From: an uncultured Opitutia bacterium
Lineage (GTDB): Bacteria > Verrucomicrobiota > Verrucomicrobiia > Opitutales > Opitutaceae
Length of the DNA stretch: 64,000 nucleotides
NCBI GenBank assembly: GCA_903834135.1
Contig: CAILHZ010000020.1
Span: 1 to 64,000, forward strand
Direction of reading: 5' to 3'
The notes under the pieces were generated by a model. It saw only the letters and a program-made list of their open reading frames with translations. It searched no databases and was not told where the DNA came from. A program made the translations under genes and the position numbers. Below, piece by piece: positions 27,426 through 36,388 of this stretch. Numbering within the stretch: position 1 is the stretch's first letter; each line of letters begins with the position of its first letter.

Positions 27426-27853
27426 CTGTAACACAAATACCGCTGTTTAACGCATCTATGAATGCACTCGCCACGGTACTGATATCCGCTGGCTTTATTT
27501 TTATTAAAACGGGTAATAAAACAGCACATCGTAAAGCGATGCTATCTGCTGCTGTTGTTTCAGCTTTATTTTTATGTGGCTATGTGACGTATCACTATTT
27601 GCGCCGTGGCCTGCATACGCCGTTTGGTGGTACAGGAATAATTGCTCGTATTTACTATACGATGCTTATTTCTCATATCACATTAGCAGTGGCGATTACT
27701 TACTTAGTACCAAAGACCTTTGCTTTAGCCTTAAAAGGTGACTACGTACGCCACAAAGCTTGGGCTAAGATTGTTTTCCCTATCTGGTGGTATGTTTCCG
27801 TGACTGGGGTGCTTGTATACTTCTGTTTGTATAACTGGTGGCCAGCTAAGTAA
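27422..27853 (+). CDS. DUF420 membrane protein
   Basis: A 143-residue protein with four TM helices and family-typical histidines in TAHRKAML, YVTYHYLR, LISHITLAV and RHKAWAKI. DUF420 proteins commonly accompany oxidase assembly genes (CtaM in Bacillus is related) and probably help heme-copper oxidase maturation. Coupled to ctaB by a 4-nt overlap; ends 3 bases from the convergent amn gene. Confidence 0.85.
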   Translation: MTVTQIPLFNASMNALATVLISAGFIFIKTGNKTAHRKAMLSAAVVSALFLCGYVTYHYLRRGLHTPFGGTGIIARIYYTMLISHITLAVAITYLVPKTFALALKGDYVRHKAWAKIVFPIWWYVSVTGVLVYFCLYNWWPAK

Positions 27854-27856
27854 AAG

Positions 27857-28627
27857 TTAGAACTGTAGGTGCTTAACAGTAGCTCCGTTATTGATGAGCT
27901 GTTTAAGAGCATCGATACCAATTTGAATGTGATCTGAGACAAACTTTCTGTTTACCTCTTGGTCACTGATATCTGTTTTAATTCCTTCTGGTAGCATGGG
28001 TTGATCTGAAACTAGTAGAAGAGCACCAGTTGAAATTTCATTGTAAAATCCGGTGATAAATAGGGTTGCTGTTTCCATATCTACAGCAATTGCACGGATC
28101 TTCTTGAGGTACTTTTTAAATTCTTCGTCGTGTTCCCAGACTCTTCGATTGGTTGTATAAATTGTGCCTGTCCAGTAGTCGCGTTCATGATCTCGAATCG
28201 TCGTAGAGATTGCTTTCTGGAGTGCGAAAGCTGGCATAGCTGGCACTTCTGCAGGGAAGTAATCATTACTTGTACCTTCACCGCGTATTGCTGCTATAGG
28301 TAGAATTAAATCACCAATTTCAGCACGGTGCTTAATTCCTCCACATTTTCCTAGAAATAGCACTGCTTTGGGGTGAATTGAGCTTAATAAATCCATAATG
28401 GTAGCCGCAGTAGCGCTACCCATTCCAAAGTTTATTATCGTTATGTCGCCCGCTGTAGCATTAGGCATGGGCTTATCACGACCAATCACAGGTACGTTGT
28501 TTAATTCAGCAAAACGGTCGACGTAATTTTGGAAATTAGTCAGTAGTATGTATTGGCCAAACTTATCTAGCGCGTTACCCGTGTACCTGGGTAGCCAATT
28601 TGTTACAATTTCTTCACGTGTTGTCAT
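27857..28627 (-). CDS. amn: AMP nucleosidase, short form
   Basis: Nucleoside-phosphorylase fold enzyme of 256 residues that hydrolyses AMP to adenine and ribose 5-phosphate. NFGMGSATAATIMDLL and LFLGKCGGIKHRAEIGDLILP are characteristic, and AVDMETATLF carries the catalytic-site Met-Glu. It is the short form lacking the N-terminal regulatory domain of the E. coli enzyme, like Bacteroidota homologues. Monocistronic. Confidence 0.88.
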   Translation of the reverse strand: MTTREEIVTNWLPRYTGNALDKFGQYILLTNFQNYVDRFAELNNVPVIGRDKPMPNATAGDITIINFGMGSATAATIMDLLSSIHPKAVLFLGKCGGIKHRAEIGDLILPIAAIRGEGTSNDYFPAEVPAMPAFALQKAISTTIRDHERDYWTGTIYTTNRRVWEHDEEFKKYLKKIRAIAVDMETATLFITGFYNEISTGALLLVSDQPMLPEGIKTDISDQEVNRKFVSDHIQIGIDALKQLINNGATVKHLQF

Positions 28628-28693
28628 ATAACAACACTAGAGATCTACTGAAAAAAAGGCACCACTAAAATAAGGATCTCGAAATGACTTAGT

Positions 28694-29590
28694 CTAAACT
28701 GAGGCTAAGCTATTTTCTGTATTAAGATGTTCAGTACCAGTAAATTTAAGGGACTGTTCATCGGCGTGGTAGCTAGAACGAACCATGGGCCCACTTTCAA
28801 TCACTCCGATACCAAGGCCTAGACCAAAGGTTTTCCAGTTTTGAAATTCCTCGGGTGTTACCCAGCGTGAAATAGGTAAGTGATTAGCTGTTGGCTGTAA
28901 ATATTGGCCGATCGTTACGATATCTGTTTTATCACTCGCGATATCACGTAAGGTTTGCTCGATTTCATGGGCTTCTTCACCAAGCCCTAGCATAATACCT
29001 GTTTTGGTTGTGAAGCCTCGTGATTTAGCATGCCGAAGAACACTGCGGGAGCGGTCGTAGCGGGCTTGAACTCTAACAGGTTTTTGAAGCCTCTCGACGG
29101 TTTCAATATTGTGATTGAAAATATCAGGTTTTGCATCGAGTACCGTATCAACATCATTCATACGACCTTTAAAGTCGGGAACGAGTACTTCAATTGCAGT
29201 CTTTGCATTTAAATGTTTAACGGCGCGTATTGTAGCTGCCCAAACCGATGCTCCACCATCTGCTAGTTCATCGCGAGCTACACTTGTGAGTACGCAGTGC
29301 TTTAAATTCATCTTAGCAACAGCCTCGGCTACTCGTGCTGGCTCTCCTAGATCAAGTTCTGTAGGTTTACCCGTTTGTATCGCGCAAAAGTTGCAAGAAC
29401 GTGTACAGATATTGCCCAAGATCATTAGGGTAGCTGTACCCCGTGACCAACATTCCCCAAGGTTAGGGCACTGCGCACTTTGGCAGACCGTGTGTAGCTT
29501 GTTTTCATCAACAAGTGCTCGGACTGCGGAATAACCCGGACCGCTTGGTAATTTTGCTCTAAGCCAAGAGGGTTTGCGTGTGGTGCTCAT
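28694..29590 (-). CDS. lipA: Lipoyl synthase
   Basis: Radical-SAM enzyme inserting two sulfurs into octanoyl chains. The auxiliary 4Fe-4S cluster motif CQSAQCPNLGEC is near residues 37-48 and the radical-SAM motif CTRSCNFC near 63-70. The C-terminal RSSYHADE includes the serine ligand of the auxiliary cluster. The 298-residue length is normal. It follows lipB on the same strand with a 110-base gap. Confidence 0.96.
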   Translation of the reverse strand: MSTTRKPSWLRAKLPSGPGYSAVRALVDENKLHTVCQSAQCPNLGECWSRGTATLMILGNICTRSCNFCAIQTGKPTELDLGEPARVAEAVAKMNLKHCVLTSVARDELADGGASVWAATIRAVKHLNAKTAIEVLVPDFKGRMNDVDTVLDAKPDIFNHNIETVERLQKPVRVQARYDRSRSVLRHAKSRGFTTKTGIMLGLGEEAHEIEQTLRDIASDKTDIVTIGQYLQPTANHLPISRWVTPEEFQNWKTFGLGLGIGVIESGPMVRSSYHADEQSLKFTGTEHLNTENSLASV

Positions 29591-29700
29591 CTGTTAGGTG
29601 CTAAACAATCACTATAAACACAATTTGGAGGGATAATCAAAGACGCTTTTGGAGCTATTAGGTAGGTTAAACCAAGATGCATGTACTGTGATGGCCTGGC

Positions 29701-30366
29701 TTATACTCGATTTAGGTGATTTGGCAGTGCCCGTTCAAATTCCTTAGCTATGACCCGGCTTACTTCATTAAGATCGGGTGCACTCCCTAGTTCTTTTTTA
29801 AGTGAAGTCACAGTTCCCGTAGAAGCTTCGATCCCACAGGGAATAATCCCTGAAAAGTGACTAAGATTAGGGTCAACATTGAGCGCAAAGCCGTGGTATG
29901 TAACCCAGCGTCGTACTGCAACCCCTAGGGCAGCTATTTTACGTGTTTGAATCCATATACCTGTATGCTCAGGTCTTCGTTCTGCTTTAAGCCCAAAGTT
30001 TGCCAAAGAATTAATCAGGACTTCTTCTAAAAACCTTAAATAGGCGTGTAAGTCGGGATGTGTGCTTAGATTGATGATCGGATAGCCTACAAGTTGGCCA
30101 GGTCCGTGATACGTGACGTCGCCGCCCCTGTTAGTCTTTATGACTGTAACCCCATGTTTAGCCAGCATACTACCATTCCATAAGATATGACTTTCGGCAC
30201 CTGCACGTAACCCTAGGGTAAAAACTGGATCATGCTGCGTAAATATTAGGGTATCTGAAATTCTACCTGCTATTCTCTCGGCTACGAGGGCTTCCTGCCG
30301 TTTGGTTGCATCCTCATGCTGAGTATGGCCCCAGTCTAAAATTTGCAGGCTTGGAGAGGAGGGCAT
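29701..30366 (-). CDS. lipB: Octanoyl-(acyl carrier protein):protein transferase
   Basis: Transfers octanoate from ACP to lipoyl domains, the step before LipA. RGGDVTYHGPGQLVGYPI is the signature near residues 72-90, and HGFALNV...GIIPCGI carries the catalytic Cys with the partner Lys upstream. 221 residues, normal length. The lipA-lipB pairing supports both calls. Confidence 0.96.
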   Translation of the reverse strand: MPSSPSLQILDWGHTQHEDATKRQEALVAERIAGRISDTLIFTQHDPVFTLGLRAGAESHILWNGSMLAKHGVTVIKTNRGGDVTYHGPGQLVGYPIINLSTHPDLHAYLRFLEEVLINSLANFGLKAERRPEHTGIWIQTRKIAALGVAVRRWVTYHGFALNVDPNLSHFSGIIPCGIEASTGTVTSLKKELGSAPDLNEVSRVIAKEFERALPNHLNRV

Positions 30367-30486
30367 AGTTCTAAAGAAACTTAACCTAGGCTTAGTTGCA
30401 ACTGCCAGCTAGAGCAAATTTGTCCTATAAGCTTAGTGTAAAAGGGGTTGCCCCAAAGCGATCCTTTGGCCACGCTTATTCTTTCC

Positions 30487-31971
30487 ATGAGTGAAACACC
30501 TAGTAGCGATATCTCCCATGATCAGCACGCCGTAAGAAGGCAGAAACTTGCCGATTTGCGTGCCGGAGGATTTGATCCATTCCGCGCTAATTTTGCTCAA
30601 ACACATTTCAGTGCAGATGCAATTAAAGAGCATGTTGAGGGCCAGGATAATGCAGTCACTGTAAGTGTTGCAGGTCGTTTGACTGTCATACGCGATATGG
30701 GCAAAAGTCAGTTCGTTAAAATTTTAGATCAGCAGGGACTTATTCAGCTCTACGTAAAAAAAGACGTAATTGGAGATGATGCTTACTTAGCTTTTAAGAA
30801 ATTAGATATCGGTGATATTATTGGTGTTCGCGGAACTTTGTTTAAAACAAAAGCGGGTGAAGTAACTGTACGTGCTGAATCAGTCCAGCTGGTTGCCAAA
30901 GCACTTAGACCATTACCAGAAAAATGGCATGGATTGACCGATCCTGAGCAAGTTTACCGCATGCGCTATCTTGATTTAATTGTTAATCAGGAATCGCGTC
31001 GTCGTCTCTTGCTGCGTTCGCAAATTGTATCTGCGATTAGACGCTTCTTAGATGATCGTAAGTTCTTAGAAGTAGAAACTCCAGTACTTCAATCTGTGGC
31101 CGGCGGTGCAGCAGCACGGCCTTTTACAACTCAGCATAAGGCACTCGGGGTAGATTTTTATCTTCGTATTTCACTCGAGCTATATTTGAAGCGTCTTTTA
31201 GTAGGCGGAATTGACCGCGTATATGAGATAGGTCGCAATTTCCGTAACGAAGGTATTTCCAGACGTCATAATCCTGAGTTTACGATGCTTGAAGTATATC
31301 AAGCTTACAGTGATCACCGCGGTATGATGGTTTTAATTAAGGACATGTTAATGACCTTGTGCCGTGATGTGCTAGGAACAACCAAGATTGCACATGCAGC
31401 CAGCGGGCAAGAAATTGATTTTGGTGGAGAATGGCGAGAGGTGTCATACAAAGATTTAATTCGCGCACAAACAAAAGACCCTGAGTGGTTTAATCGCTCT
31501 AAAACAGAGCATGTGGAAGCTGCGACAAAACTTGGCCTTAAAGTTGAAGCTCAGTGGCAAGACTTCGAAATCACTAACGAGATTTTTTCAAAGTTAATTG
31601 AGCCTACATTAATACAACCTACGTTTGTACTTAATTTGCCAAAAGAATTGTGTCCTTTAGCTAAGATTAACTCGGCTGATCCTACTACCTTGGATGTATT
31701 CGAATTATGCATTGGAGGAATGGAAGTTGCGCCTGCTTATTCTGAGCAGAACGATCCTGATATTCAACGTGCCATGTTTGAAGGCCAGGCAGGTGAGGAA
31801 AAGCAAAGTATAGATCAAGATTTCTTACTTTCTTTAGAGTATGGTATGCCTCCAGCAGGTGGAATGGGTGTAGGAATTGATCGTTTATGCATCCTATTAA
31901 CTGGTGCTGAGAGTATTCGAGATGTAATCCTTTTCCCTCAGCTGCGCCCTGGAGGTAAGACCGAGGGGTAA
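30487..31971 (+). CDS. lysS: Lysyl-tRNA synthetase, class II
   Basis: Charges tRNA-Lys. It has an N-terminal OB-fold anticodon-binding domain (about 45-140), class II motif 2 FRNEGISRRHNPEFTMLE near residues 254-271, and motif 3 GMGVGIDRLCILLTG near the end. About 494 residues. The ORF track begins at a TTG (30448); the ATG at 30487 gives the family-like MSETPSS start. A short GGGGTAA/TTATCCCC hairpin (31965-31983) overlaps the stop codon but lacks a T-tract. Confidence 0.96.
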   Translation: MSETPSSDISHDQHAVRRQKLADLRAGGFDPFRANFAQTHFSADAIKEHVEGQDNAVTVSVAGRLTVIRDMGKSQFVKILDQQGLIQLYVKKDVIGDDAYLAFKKLDIGDIIGVRGTLFKTKAGEVTVRAESVQLVAKALRPLPEKWHGLTDPEQVYRMRYLDLIVNQESRRRLLLRSQIVSAIRRFLDDRKFLEVETPVLQSVAGGAAARPFTTQHKALGVDFYLRISLELYLKRLLVGGIDRVYEIGRNFRNEGISRRHNPEFTMLEVYQAYSDHRGMMVLIKDMLMTLCRDVLGTTKIAHAASGQEIDFGGEWREVSYKDLIRAQTKDPEWFNRSKTEHVEAATKLGLKVEAQWQDFEITNEIFSKLIEPTLIQPTFVLNLPKELCPLAKINSADPTTLDVFELCIGGMEVAPAYSEQNDPDIQRAMFEGQAGEEKQSIDQDFLLSLEYGMPPAGGMGVGIDRLCILLTGAESIRDVILFPQLRPGGKTEG

Positions 31972-32063
31972 GACTTTATCCCCAAATTATTGTTAGTGCC
32001 ATATGCCCTTGAAGTATATAACTATTTTAATGTTCCTTTAGTACGTTTTATTAACCTCATATT

Positions 32064-33380
32064 ATGACAACCGAATTTCCTGCCCCTACGGTTTCAACAC
32101 AACCTTCCACAAATTATCGCTGGACAGTGTGTGCTCTGCTTTTTGCAGCAACCACGATCAACTATATCGACCGTCAGATTTTAGCTTTAATTAAGCCTAT
32201 ACTTGATGAGCAATTGCACTGGAGTAACGAGCAGTTTGGTCTTACTAACGCTTTTTTCCAGCTTTCCTACGCAGTCAGTCTGATGATTTTTGGTTGGTTA
32301 GTGGATAAGTATGGAACCAAAATAGGTTATGGCATTTCAATCGCAGCTTGGAGTTGTGCAGCGGTTGGTCATGCCTTGGTTGGTAGCATTGGCGGTTTTT
32401 ATATCGCACGTGTAGTATTAGGTCTTGGTGAAGGTGGAAATTTTCCTTCTGCAATCAAAGCAGTCGCTTTGTGGTTTCCTAAAAGAGAGCGAGCTACGGC
32501 GACTGCAATTTTTAACTCAGGTACAAATATGGGCGCAATTATAGCACCACTGATTGTTCCTGCTATTGCCTTATCCTTAGGATGGCACTGGGCCTTTATT
32601 TTTGCAGGTATAGCAGGATTTCTTTGGTTATTTTTGTGGATCCCATTCTACAATGTTCCAGAGAAAATTAAGGCAACTAACGCAGCTGAGCTAGAGCTTA
32701 TAGGCAGCGATAAAGATGATACTAGCCGTGATGGTGAAAAAATATCCTGGCTTAGCTTATTAGGTTATAGACAGACGTGGTCATTTGTTGTTGCTAAAGC
32801 ACTTACGGATCCCGTTTGGTGGTTCTTCCTTACTTGGCTACCTGATTTCTTTAAACAAACACGTAATTTAGATATTAAGCAAAGTGGGTACATGCTCGCT
32901 ACGATATATGGTATGTCGACTGTTCTGAGTATTTTCGGCGGTGTAGTTGTTGGAAAACTTGTTAAATCAGGTTGGTCGGTAACTCGTGCTAGAAAAACTG
33001 GAATGATAATTTTCGCTGTTTGTGTTTTACCAATCGTTTATGTTGTGGATGTAAATAATTGGACCGCTGTATTGCTCATCGGTTTCGCATGTTCTGCTCA
33101 TCAAGCTTGGTCTGCTAACTTATTCACTACTGCTTCCGATATGTTTCCAAAGCGTGCAGTGGCCTCTGTTGTAGGTTTAGGTGGTATGGCAGGTTCAGGT
33201 CTTGGGTTTGTATTTCCTATTTTGGCCGGTCATTTGTTAGATCGTTTTAAACTTCATAATAATATCTCTGGAGGATATTCAGTGCTGTTTTCAATTTGTG
33301 CAGGAGCATATTTGTTAGCTTTTGTTTTACAGCATATTCTAGCACCTCGCTTTGAGATGACCAAACTTAAGGAAGTTTAA
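32064..33380 (+). CDS. MFS transporter, hexuronate (ExuT/ACS) type
   Basis: Twelve-helix major facilitator of 438 residues in the anion:cation symporter family. INYIDRQILALIKP in helix 1, GWLVDKYGTKIGYGIS between helices 2 and 3, and GLGEGGNFPSAIKAVALWFP are the recognisable ExuT-like elements. It probably imports hexuronates by proton symport, which fits uxuA and the SDR gene at the start of the window, though it stands 30 kb away and alone. Related sugar acids are possible substrates. Confidence 0.85.
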   Translation: MTTEFPAPTVSTQPSTNYRWTVCALLFAATTINYIDRQILALIKPILDEQLHWSNEQFGLTNAFFQLSYAVSLMIFGWLVDKYGTKIGYGISIAAWSCAAVGHALVGSIGGFYIARVVLGLGEGGNFPSAIKAVALWFPKRERATATAIFNSGTNMGAIIAPLIVPAIALSLGWHWAFIFAGIAGFLWLFLWIPFYNVPEKIKATNAAELELIGSDKDDTSRDGEKISWLSLLGYRQTWSFVVAKALTDPVWWFFLTWLPDFFKQTRNLDIKQSGYMLATIYGMSTVLSIFGGVVVGKLVKSGWSVTRARKTGMIIFAVCVLPIVYVVDVNNWTAVLLIGFACSAHQAWSANLFTTASDMFPKRAVASVVGLGGMAGSGLGFVFPILAGHLLDRFKLHNNISGGYSVLFSICAGAYLLAFVLQHILAPRFEMTKLKEV

Positions 33381-33413
33381 GTATAGACTAGGGGCGTAAT
33401 ACGATAAAATGCT

Positions 33414-34673
33414 ATGCCCTGGTATCTATACCTCGCTTTAAAGCAGCTCTTCTCATCTGGGCAGAGGCTTTTCTTTACGTTGATATCGATCGTAAGTGTA
33501 GCTCTAGGCGTGATGCTTCTGATCATCGTCATGAGTGTAATGGGTGGTTTCAGATATGAAATCAGACAAAAAATTGTAGATACCCAAGGTGATTTACAGG
33601 TCAGGGCTTCAGGGTATATCCAGAATGCTTCGTCTTTAGAAAAAGTTATTAATACAGTACCTGGTGTACTAGCATCTACGGCATTTGCTCAGGGTGTAGT
33701 GATGTTAGAGAAGGACCAGAAGCCATCATTTCCTTCGATTCAGGGACTAGATATGCGAACAGTGGAAAAAGTGATTCCATTAAATCGCTATATTATTCAA
33801 GGCTCATTACAGGATCTCGATGATGACTCAGTTATTTTGAGTTCTCAGCTTGCCCTTTCCTTAGGTGCGCGGGTAGGTAATGCCGTACAAATCTACACTC
33901 CCTTAATGCTTGAAGTTGCAAAAGGGCAGGACGAAGTGCTCTTGCCTACTGAACTTAAAGTCATTGGCATTTTTGAAATAGGGCATCAACAACTCGATAG
34001 CTCTACAGTCATAGTAACTTTAAGGCGGATGCAGCAGCTCTACGGTTTAGGCCATGGAGTTCACGGGATTAATGTCAGAATTGCAGCAAGTGAAGATGCT
34101 GATTTAGTAACCGCTCGAATTAATGCAGCCTTACAAAAGGCTCAAGGTAAGAGTATTGATATTATGCCAGGACTTTGGGCGCGCTCTTGGTCTGAATTAA
34201 ATCAAGAATTTTTATGGGTCTTGCAGTTAGAGAAAAATATTATGACCGTAATTTTATTAGCAGTAGTTATTGTCTCTGCTTTTTTAACGATGAGCCTATT
34301 ACTTGTTCTAGTATTAAAGAAAACAAGGGAAATTGGCCTCTTGGGCGCTTTGGGGGCTACGCGTAAACAAATTGCCTTATGCTTTTGTTTGCAGGGTGTA
34401 AGTATTGGCGTTGTGGGTACTAGCTTAGGGCTTATTTTTGGATTCACATTCCTGCATTTTAGAAATGACGTTGTACTTTTAGTAACTCGTTTTACTGGTA
34501 GCCAAGCAATTCTTGAACGGTTTTATCAGTTCAGTGAAATGCCTGCACATACCGCTTTTTCTGATTTAGTGATCGTGGTAATTTCAGCGATTGTTCTTTC
34601 CACTTTAGCAGGACTTATACCTGCTTTTATTGCTGCACGACTTAAACCTGTGGAGGCGCTTCGTAGTGAGTAA
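33414..34673 (+). CDS. LolC/LolE-family lipoprotein-releasing ABC permease
   Basis: Inner-membrane subunit of the Lol machinery that extracts outer-membrane lipoproteins. 419 residues: one N-terminal TM helix (about 20-45), a large periplasmic MacB_PCD-like domain (about 50-260), and a C-terminal FtsX domain with three TM helices (about 270-415) containing KTREIGLLGALGATR. Overlaps the ATPase gene by 8 nt. Only one permease is seen, so the complex may be a LolF-type homodimer. Confidence 0.88.
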   Translation: MPWYLYLALKQLFSSGQRLFFTLISIVSVALGVMLLIIVMSVMGGFRYEIRQKIVDTQGDLQVRASGYIQNASSLEKVINTVPGVLASTAFAQGVVMLEKDQKPSFPSIQGLDMRTVEKVIPLNRYIIQGSLQDLDDDSVILSSQLALSLGARVGNAVQIYTPLMLEVAKGQDEVLLPTELKVIGIFEIGHQQLDSSTVIVTLRRMQQLYGLGHGVHGINVRIAASEDADLVTARINAALQKAQGKSIDIMPGLWARSWSELNQEFLWVLQLEKNIMTVILLAVVIVSAFLTMSLLLVLVLKKTREIGLLGALGATRKQIALCFCLQGVSIGVVGTSLGLIFGFTFLHFRNDVVLLVTRFTGSQAILERFYQFSEMPAHTAFSDLVIVVISAIVLSTLAGLIPAFIAARLKPVEALRSE

Positions 34674-35328
34674 TCCTGTTTTATTTGCCCAAGCTTTAGT
34701 CAAGTCCTACCAAAGTGGAGATCGCCGCTTGGAGGTCTTACGTGGAGTAAATTTACAAGTCCTTCCTGGTGAAACAGTCAGTATTCGTGGCGAGTCAGGT
34801 TCTGGTAAGTCAACTCTACTTCATTTACTAGCAGGTTTAGATTCACCAGAGAATGGGAGTATTGTTTGGGGTAAAGAAACAAATCCCGATGCAGTGCGAA
34901 GCACCGGTTATCTTGGTATGGTCTTTCAGGCTTTTTATTTAATACCTGAACTAAATGCCCGCGATAATATTTTAATGGCCAAGCGTATTCAAGGTGGACT
35001 TGACCAAGCTGCTTATGCCAGAGCAGATGAGTTGCTTAAGAAAGTAGGTTTAAGTGAACGCGCTAACCATCTGCCTTCACAGCTTTCAGGTGGTGAATGC
35101 CAGCGGGTTGCTGTTGCAAGGTCCCTTATGAATTTTCCACAGGTTATTGTTGCTGATGAACCTACTGGTAATTTAGATGAGCAGACCGGTGATTCCGTGA
35201 TTAGCCTCTTAATAGACCTGTGTGCAGATATGAAAACAAGTCTAGTTCTTGTGACTCATAATCCAAGTCATGCTATGCGCACACAGCGGCAACTTATCCT
35301 TAAACACGGTGTCTTACTAGAGGCTTAA
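34666..35328 (+). CDS. lolD: LolD-type ABC transporter ATP-binding protein
   Basis: About 220 residues: Walker A GESGSGKST near residues 43-51, Q-loop VFQAFYLIPEL, signature LSGGECQRVAVARSL, and Walker B VIVADEPTGNLD. It powers lipoprotein release with the preceding permease. The ORF track start (34630) is inside the permease gene. The GTG at 34666 (MSNPVLFAQ) overlaps its stop codon by 8 nt and fits the family N-terminus. Confidence 0.92.
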   Translation: MSNPVLFAQALVKSYQSGDRRLEVLRGVNLQVLPGETVSIRGESGSGKSTLLHLLAGLDSPENGSIVWGKETNPDAVRSTGYLGMVFQAFYLIPELNARDNILMAKRIQGGLDQAAYARADELLKKVGLSERANHLPSQLSGGECQRVAVARSLMNFPQVIVADEPTGNLDEQTGDSVISLLIDLCADMKTSLVLVTHNPSHAMRTQRQLILKHGVLLEA

Positions 35329-35389
35329 GTTTTTAGTAGACTTAGAATTTCAAGTTTGCGGCTTTGGCATAAGCTCTCATGGTTTAGCT

Positions 35390-36376
35390 ATGGCAAGTCC
35401 CAAGATTAAGTGCGGTGTTGCTGGCGTTGGTTCATTAGGCCAACACCATGCACGTATTTACGCTCAACTCCCCGGTGCTGAACTAGTGGGTATTTATGAT
35501 AGGGACAGTAAGCGTGCAGCTGAAATTGCAAAATTATACGGCTGTAAGGTCTTCACCTCTGTTGAGGAATTAGGGGTAGCCTGTGAAGCGGTATCTGTTG
35601 TTGTTCCAACAGATCTACATGCCGAGGTTGCGATTCCCCTGCTTAAACAGGGTTGTCACCTATTAATTGAAAAACCAATTTGCGCTTCTCTTGAAGAAGC
35701 TGAACAAGTGATGGCTGTAGCTCTAGAAAAAAAACGTTTAGTTCAAGTTGGGCACATTGAACATTTTAATCCGGTCATGGCGTTCTTAGAGAAAGAAGCT
35801 AATCACCCTCAGTTTATTACCTCCGAGAGATTGGCGCCATATCAACTCCGAGGAACTGAAGTGGGTGTTGTTTTGGATCTTATGATTCACGATATAGGTA
35901 TTGTGCTAGCACTCGTTAAATCTCCGGTGAAGCGCATCGATAGTGTAGGCGTAAAAGTACTCTCCAAGACCGAGGATATAGCGAATGCACGTATTGAATT
36001 TGAAAATGGGTGTGTCGCTAATCTTAATGCGAGTCGAATTAGCTTAAAGAAAGCGCGCGAAATTCGTATATTCCAAGACGATGCATACTTGTCCTTAGAT
36101 TTTATGAATCAGGGCGGTCATCTTGTGCGTAAAAGTGATATTATAGCTTACGGTATTAAGATGAAAATTGGCCTCGTTAAAGCAGGGGACCATGCTTCTA
36201 TTCCCGTGCATGAAATTCCGATTGAGAAGGGTGAGCCTCTCGCTCTTGAATTAGCTCATTTTATATCAAGTGTTGCTGAATCCAAGCAGCCTAAAGTAAA
36301 TGCTCAAATGGGTAAGACAGCCCTTGAAGTTGCACTCACAATTACTGATCAAATTAAGAAGGCTGTAGTACGTTAA
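35390..36376 (+). CDS. Gfo/Idh/MocA-family oxidoreductase next to lpxB
   Basis: NAD(P)-dependent sugar oxidoreductase of 328 residues: Rossmann motif GVGSLGQHHARIYA near residues 10-23, EKPICASLEEAEQ with the catalytic-site Lys near 95, and VLDLMIHDIGIVL with the HD pair near 165. Placement 12 bases before lpxB resembles the gnnA-lpxB arrangement of Acidithiobacillus. GnnA oxidises the 3-OH of UDP-GlcNAc for amide-linked lipid A. No gnnB aminotransferase is visible here, so this specific role is only a hypothesis. Confidence 0.82.
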   Translation: MASPKIKCGVAGVGSLGQHHARIYAQLPGAELVGIYDRDSKRAAEIAKLYGCKVFTSVEELGVACEAVSVVVPTDLHAEVAIPLLKQGCHLLIEKPICASLEEAEQVMAVALEKKRLVQVGHIEHFNPVMAFLEKEANHPQFITSERLAPYQLRGTEVGVVLDLMIHDIGIVLALVKSPVKRIDSVGVKVLSKTEDIANARIEFENGCVANLNASRISLKKAREIRIFQDDAYLSLDFMNQGGHLVRKSDIIAYGIKMKIGLVKAGDHASIPVHEIPIEKGEPLALELAHFISSVAESKQPKVNAQMGKTALEVALTITDQIKKAVVR

Positions 36377-36388
36377 GCTTGGTTTCTT